From an archaeon (GTDB taxonomy: Archaea > B1Sed10-29 > JAJSAI01): a stretch of DNA of 8,383 bases. A program made the position numbers and the translations under genes. The notes beneath the pieces are model-generated. The model was not told the DNA's origin. It made no database searches and worked only from the letters and a program-made list of their open reading frames with translations. The stretch lies in contig JAJSAI010000022.1 of NCBI GenBank assembly GCA_024274695.1, forward strand, positions 1 through 8,383, in the 5' to 3' direction. Positions 4,993 through 8,383 of the stretch are shown here, in pieces. Numbering within the stretch: the first letter of the stretch is position 1; every line of letters starts with the position of its first letter.

Positions 4993-6873
4993 TCACCCCT
5001 CTTTCTTCACCCTTATGGCCCCGTACGGGCAGACCTGCGCGCACACGGAGCATCCCCAGCACAGGTTCGGGTCTATCCTGAAGACGGGAAGCGCTCCTGA
5101 AGTGTCCTTGGTTATCGCGGGACAGCTGAACTCGTCAGTGCACACCCCGCACTTCTGGCACTTGTTCTGGTCCACCTCGAAGACAGGCCACGAGAGGCCC
5201 TTTCTGATCATGTTCCTCCTCCAGAAGAGCCTGCATTCTCCCCTGCTAACCAGAACCCTCGGGCCCTTAACTTCCCTGAGTTCTCTGAGCGCCTGCTCCA
5301 ACTGCTTTTGGTTGAATGAGTTTGCCACCCTCACTTCCGCCCCAAGGGCTTTCGCCACTTCCGCGATGTCTATCGCTTTAGTGGGATCGCTCGTGGCAGT
5401 GAAACCTGACCCAGGATGGGGTTGGTGTCCTGTCATTGCTGTCACGTGATTATCAAGCACGACCACAAGAGGAGATTTCCCGTCGTGGAACCTGAGGTTT
5501 GCTATCGCGGGCATGGCCGCGTGGAAGAAAGTAGAGTCTCCCACGAAAACCACCACTTCCTGGCCGCTCACCCGCGTGATCCCGTGAGCGATCCCAACGC
5601 TCGCGCCCATGCTGACCACAAGGTCCTGCATCTTGAAGGGCTCGAATATCCCGAGAACGTAGCAGCCTATGTCCCCCGGGTAGACGACGTTCTTCGTGTT
5701 CCCGAAAACCTTTTTGACCGCGTAAAACGTTGACCTGTGGGGACAGCCGTAGCACATGACTGGTTTTCTCGGAGGAAGTCCTTCCACTGCTTTCTCGTAC
5801 TTTCTCTTGTGAGCCTTCAGGTCAAGCCCGTAAGATTTCCTGAAAATCTTTTCAAAAACCGGGAGCAAGAGTTCTAGGGTGTACTCCCCGTACCTTGGGA
5901 GCATGTCCTTCCCGTGAACCTCTAGCCTGGGGTTAACCTCTTTGGCAACCTGCTTCACGAACTCTTCTACTATTGGCTCTAGTTCTTCCAGCACGAGCAC
6001 AGCCTTCTTTCCTTTTATGAAGTTTGCTATGAACTTTCTGGACAAGGGGAAGGTCATGTTTATTTCCGCGATCGGGACCTTCAGGCCAAGGAGGCTGGAG
6101 AGTTCTGCAGCGTACTGGTAGGAAACACCGGACGCGATTATCCCTATCTTCGAGTTAGAGTTCCTGTTGTACACCTTGTTCAGCTTCTGCCCGTACTTCT
6201 TTTCTATGCGCTCGAGCTTCCTGTCCACTTCCCTGTGCAGCTTCTGCAGCCCGGGCCTTATGTTGTAGTAGTGCTCGTAGTCCCGGACGAAACTCCCTTT
6301 CGTTCTGGGTTTTTTGAGCTTCCCTAGTTTCACGGTTTCTATGACATGGCTTACCTTGGTGGTGGTCCGGATGAGCACGGGAATGTTAAACTCTTCTGAC
6401 AGGTCAAAAGCGAAGCGAGTGAAGTCAAGAGCCTCTTGAGGGTCGGATGGCTCCAGCATGGGCATCCTGAACATCCTAGCATAGTATCTTGTGTCCTGCT
6501 CGGACTGGGCAGAACTCCAGCCGTTCGGATCATCTGCCACCAGGACGACCAGGCCTGCCTTGGGACCGTAGTACGCTATGGGGGAGATGGAGTCCGCGGC
6601 CACGTTCAGGCCGAAGTGCTTCATTGCAGTCATTGCCCTTACTCCGGACAACGCTGCTCCCGCGGCCGTCTCGAACGCTACTTTCTCGTTTGACGCGTAC
6701 TCGAACACCATCCTCCTTTTCTTGGCAACCCTTGCAATGGTCATGGGGACCTCTGAGCTGGGAGTCCCAGGATAAGCGGCAAAAACACCAACACCTGCCT
6801 CCAGCGCTCCCCGGGCTATCGCCTCGTTCCCGAGCAGGACCACTTTCTCTCCAGATTTTTTCAGAATGTCCAT
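4993..6873 (-). CDS. iorA: Indolepyruvate ferredoxin oxidoreductase, alpha subunit
   Basis: Full-length at 626 residues, as usual for IorA. Domains in order: N-terminal pyruvate-oxidoreductase domain with AAYPGTPSSE (32-41) and YASNEKVAFE (59-68); a second domain around 240-345; the thiamine-diphosphate domain from about 370, with CYGCPHR (374-380), GDIGCY (400-405), G445-D446-S447 and N475, and AMTGHQPHPG (479-488). A C-terminal two-cluster ferredoxin domain follows: Cys572, 575, 578 and 584 (CX2CX2CX5CP), then Cys605, 608, 611 and 615 (CX2CX2CX3CP). All eight ligands are present, so an active enzyme is expected: oxidative decarboxylation of aryl pyruvates with electrons to ferredoxin. It is first in an operon with iorB and faces an Lrp-type regulator. 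ATG 6873 sits 22 bases after a TATA box. Confidence 0.97.
   Translation of the reverse strand: MDILKKSGEKVVLLGNEAIARGALEAGVGVFAAYPGTPSSEVPMTIARVAKKRRMVFEYASNEKVAFETAAGAALSGVRAMTAMKHFGLNVAADSISPIAYYGPKAGLVVLVADDPNGWSSAQSEQDTRYYARMFRMPMLEPSDPQEALDFTRFAFDLSEEFNIPVLIRTTTKVSHVIETVKLGKLKKPRTKGSFVRDYEHYYNIRPGLQKLHREVDRKLERIEKKYGQKLNKVYNRNSNSKIGIIASGVSYQYAAELSSLLGLKVPIAEINMTFPLSRKFIANFIKGKKAVLVLEELEPIVEEFVKQVAKEVNPRLEVHGKDMLPRYGEYTLELLLPVFEKIFRKSYGLDLKAHKRKYEKAVEGLPPRKPVMCYGCPHRSTFYAVKKVFGNTKNVVYPGDIGCYVLGIFEPFKMQDLVVSMGASVGIAHGITRVSGQEVVVFVGDSTFFHAAMPAIANLRFHDGKSPLVVVLDNHVTAMTGHQPHPGSGFTATSDPTKAIDIAEVAKALGAEVRVANSFNQKQLEQALRELREVKGPRVLVSRGECRLFWRRNMIRKGLSWPVFEVDQNKCQKCGVCTDEFSCPAITKDTSGALPVFRIDPNLCWGCSVCAQVCPYGAIRVKKEG
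4997..5003 (-). promoter_or_regulatory. Ribosome binding site of iorB
   Basis: The minus strand reads GAGGGGTGAAGTGAC just before ATG 4986, and GGGGTGA matches the archaeal SD. It lies in the last codons of iorA and supports coupled translation of the two subunits. Confidence 0.6.
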
Positions 6874-6894
6874 GTGTCAACCAAAAGAACATGG

Positions 6895-6902
6895 TATTTA
6901 AA
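6895..6902 (-). promoter_or_regulatory. TATA box of iorAB, leaderless geometry
   Basis: The minus strand reads AAAACCG then TTTAAATA (6902 to 6895), covering -29 to -22 from ATG 6873, the same spacing as at 4378-4385. GGTTGA before the ATG could act as an SD only if transcription starts further upstream than this predicts. Confidence 0.72.
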
Positions 6903-6919
6903 CGGTTTTCGCTGGAAGA

Positions 6920-6928
6920 TTTAAAAAA
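6920..6928 (+). promoter_or_regulatory. TATA box of the Lrp-type regulator, leaderless geometry
   Basis: TTTAAAAAA lies 23 to 31 bases before ATG 6951, preceded by a purine-rich GGAAGA. No SD precedes the start (TTAAAAGAGC), consistent with a leaderless transcript. Confidence 0.68.
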
Positions 6929-6936
6929 GCCCTGCT

Positions 6937-6948
6937 TCTTTTAAAAGA
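6937..6948 (+). promoter_or_regulatory. Palindrome at the regulator start, possible operator
   Basis: TCTTTTAAAAGA is a perfect 12-base inverted repeat lying between the TATA box and ATG 6951. A dimeric regulator bound here would cover the transcription start. Autoregulation is common for Lrp/AsnC proteins, but assigning this site to the protein is inference. A/T-rich palindromes also arise by chance. Confidence 0.4.
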
Positions 6949-6950
6949 GC

Positions 6951-7403
6951 ATGAAAAGCAGGGAAGCGCTGGACGAGCTTGACCTTCAGATAATCCGGGA
7001 ACTGCAGAAGAACAGCAGGCAGTCCGCCAGGAAGATTGCCGAAAAACTCGGTGTCGCAGTCGGCACAGTGAACTCAAGAATCCAGAAACTTGAGAAAGAG
7101 GGAGTAATCCAGAACTACCACTGTCACGTTGACTACGGGAAACTGGGGTACAACGTGACCGCGATCATAGGAATGAAGGTCAGGAGAGAGCACTGGAACC
7201 GTCTTGAGGAAATGCTTGAGGAGAACAAGAACGTTTACGCAGTGCTGGAGGTCACGGGAGAGTTTGACTTCATAATCGCGGTAATATTCAGGGACATAGG
7301 CGAGCTCAACAACTTCATACGGTCCCTTCCCCCCGAGGCCGTGAAGGAAACGCACACTTTCCTGGTGCTGAAAAGAGTTAAGGAAGGACACTACCTGGTG
7401 TGA
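6951..7403 (+). CDS. Lrp/AsnC family transcriptional regulator, 150 aa
   Basis: The N-terminal winged helix-turn-helix covers about residues 8-60: LDELDLQIIRELQKNSR, then ARKIAEKLGVAVGTVNSRIQKLEKEGVI, which is the typical AsnC pattern. The RAM ligand-binding domain covers about 68-142, with the signature VTGEFDFIIAV (101-111) whose G103 and D106 sit in the effector pocket region. The length is normal. Such proteins sense amino acids or their derivatives and act as dimers or higher oligomers. The gene is divergent from iorAB across 77 bases holding both promoters, so control of aromatic amino acid breakdown and of itself is a reasonable inference. It is followed after 6 bases by a trkH-like gene, probably on the same transcript. 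Confidence 0.93.
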   Translation: MKSREALDELDLQIIRELQKNSRQSARKIAEKLGVAVGTVNSRIQKLEKEGVIQNYHCHVDYGKLGYNVTAIIGMKVRREHWNRLEEMLEENKNVYAVLEVTGEFDFIIAVIFRDIGELNNFIRSLPPEAVKETHTFLVLKRVKEGHYLV

Positions 7404-7404
7404 T
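7397..7404 (+). promoter_or_regulatory. Ribosome binding site of the trkH-like gene
   Basis: GGTGTGAT spans the stop codon of the regulator gene and lies five bases before ATG 7410. It resembles the archaeal GGTGAT. Confidence 0.5.
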
Positions 7405-7409
7405 ACAGG

Positions 7410-8383
7410 ATGCTTGATTTCACGGTTGACGACGTGAAGATAGTCCTCAGGGACATGGGAGAAGTGCTGGAGCTCTTCTCACTGTCACTGCTGGCGCCCC
7501 TTGCCCTCGTGCTGTACTACGGGGAGGGCCTGCTGGCCGCAGGATCGTTCTTGTCCGCGCTCATGACAGGGCTTCTCCTGGGAGAACTGCTGAAAAGGGT
7601 TTTCAGGAACGCCGGAGAGTCAAGAACCGTTCACGCGTTCACGGCCACCACAGGAATATGGTTCCTCTGCCCCCTTATAGGCGCGATCCCCTACATCGTT
7701 TACACGGGAACGCCTGTCCTGGACGCGTACTTTGAGAGCGTTTCCTCCCTCACCACAACAGGCCTCACGCTCATCGGGTTCAACATCCCGAAAAGCCTTT
7801 ACTTCTGGAGGAGCCTGGAAGCGTGGATAGGCGGTGTCGGGATAGTAGTCCTGGCGCTAATGGGGATATTCGGGTTCACAAAGAGCGCGAGGCTCTCGGA
7901 AGCGGAGGGAAGGGAAGAAAGGCTCAGGCCGAACATACTGAAGTCAGTGCGGAGGATCTGGGCCATCTACGCTTTCCTCACAGTGCTCGGCGTCATAATC
8001 CTCTTGGGAACAGGAATGCCCTTGTTCCAAGCCGCTAACATGAGCATGCAGGGGATAAGCACCACTGGCCTGTCAGCCCCAGAGGACATACTCAAGTACC
8101 CCGGGTCCAAGCCAGGGTTAATGTTCATAACCCTGATGGGCTCCTTCTCTTTCCTGGTGCACTACAGGTACATGAAAGGAAACCTCAAGGCATACTGGCA
8201 GGACGTGCAGGTCAAACTGATAGTAATCCTCGCCCTGCTGGCGGTCATGCTCACTCTCCCCTCGTTCTTGAGAGTGTACGGGGCATCAGGCCTGGAGGAA
8301 GCGTCTTTCAGCGCGGTCAACGCGATCACCAACGGAGGATTCCAGGCCATGAACTACAACGAGCTCGGCTCGTTCACGATAAT
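7410..8383 (+). CDS. trkH: TrkH/KtrB-family potassium transporter, N-terminal 324 codons (3' end outside window)
   Basis: The frame is open from ATG 7410 to the right edge. The protein shows the repeated membrane/pore-loop/membrane units of TrkH. Pore-loop filters appear at SSLTTTGLT (112-120), GISTTGLS (215-222) and AITNGGFQ (305-312). Hallmark stretches are RSLEAWIGGVGIVVL (134-148) and FSFLVHYRYMKGNLKAYWQD (246-265), the latter typical of the archaeal branch. About 480 residues are usual, so the fourth filter and C-terminus should lie beyond the window. The role is K+ uptake across the cytoplasmic membrane, normally with a TrkA-type cytoplasmic RCK subunit, not seen here. It probably shares a transcript with the regulator upstream. 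A functional link to amino acid metabolism is not evident. Confidence 0.93.
   Translation, partial: MLDFTVDDVKIVLRDMGEVLELFSLSLLAPLALVLYYGEGLLAAGSFLSALMTGLLLGELLKRVFRNAGESRTVHAFTATTGIWFLCPLIGAIPYIVYTGTPVLDAYFESVSSLTTTGLTLIGFNIPKSLYFWRSLEAWIGGVGIVVLALMGIFGFTKSARLSEAEGREERLRPNILKSVRRIWAIYAFLTVLGVIILLGTGMPLFQAANMSMQGISTTGLSAPEDILKYPGSKPGLMFITLMGSFSFLVHYRYMKGNLKAYWQDVQVKLIVILALLAVMLTLPSFLRVYGASGLEEASFSAVNAITNGGFQAMNYNELGSFTI

Noticed and set aside
4985-5449. 154-codon plus-strand open frame opposite iorA
   Set aside because: Shadow of iorA: low-complexity S/T/P-rich translation and no ribosome binding site, while the opposite frame has full family motifs.
6489-6944. 151-codon plus-strand open frame opposite the iorA start, ending near the regulator
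   Set aside because: Shadow frame across the divergent promoter region; its translation is Arg/Pro/Ser-rich and matches nothing.
1-8383. Insertion sequences, CRISPR arrays, phage or defence genes
   Set aside because: No transposase motifs, terminal inverted repeats, regularly spaced repeats or known defence domains were seen; codon choice looks similar throughout.

Overview
The window is archaeal. The evidence is a eukaryote/archaea-type ribosomal protein L41e, a tRNA-Trp interrupted after position 37 by an intron with a textbook bulge-helix-bulge splice site, BRE/TATA-type promoters placed 22 to 29 bases ahead of several start codons, GGTG/GGAGG ribosome binding sites before genes that are not leaderless, and an ADP-type indolepyruvate:ferredoxin oxidoreductase. 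Base composition is moderate and Arg is mostly AGG/AGA. IorAB points to an anaerobic, amino-acid-using archaeon; I cannot name the lineage from this sequence.

Layout, left to right. Positions 3-272 hold the C-terminal end of an unidentified membrane protein. A promoter then drives a 37-codon rpl41e gene (337-450), followed 23 bases later by tRNA-Trp(CCA) with a 60-base intron (474-604). The intron contains what looks like a compact kink-turn plus guide that would direct 2'-O-methylation of C34 of the same tRNA. Next is a free-standing nucleotidyltransferase-fold gene (679-1248, plus strand), whose 3' end overlaps a convergent minus-strand operon by 21 bases.

That operon (4356 down to 1228) encodes, in order, a small membrane-anchored extracytoplasmic protein and two related multi-pass GT-C-type glycosyltransferase-like proteins, all with overlapping ends. 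They probably act together on the outer face of the membrane, on lipid-linked sugars or a surface glycan, but the substrate is unknown. The second GT-C protein has lost the acidic residue that its partner keeps in the first external loop.

The minus-strand iorA-iorB operon (6873 down to 4390) encodes the two subunits of indolepyruvate ferredoxin oxidoreductase, which oxidises aryl pyruvates from Trp, Tyr and Phe to aryl-CoA and reduces ferredoxin. Divergent from it, across 77 bases, is an Lrp/AsnC regulator (6951-7403), a natural candidate to control ior and itself. The regulator is followed after 6 bases by the first 324 codons of a TrkH-type potassium transporter that runs off the right edge.

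No insertion sequence, CRISPR array, phage gene or rRNA was seen. The most unusual feature is the tRNA-Trp intron.
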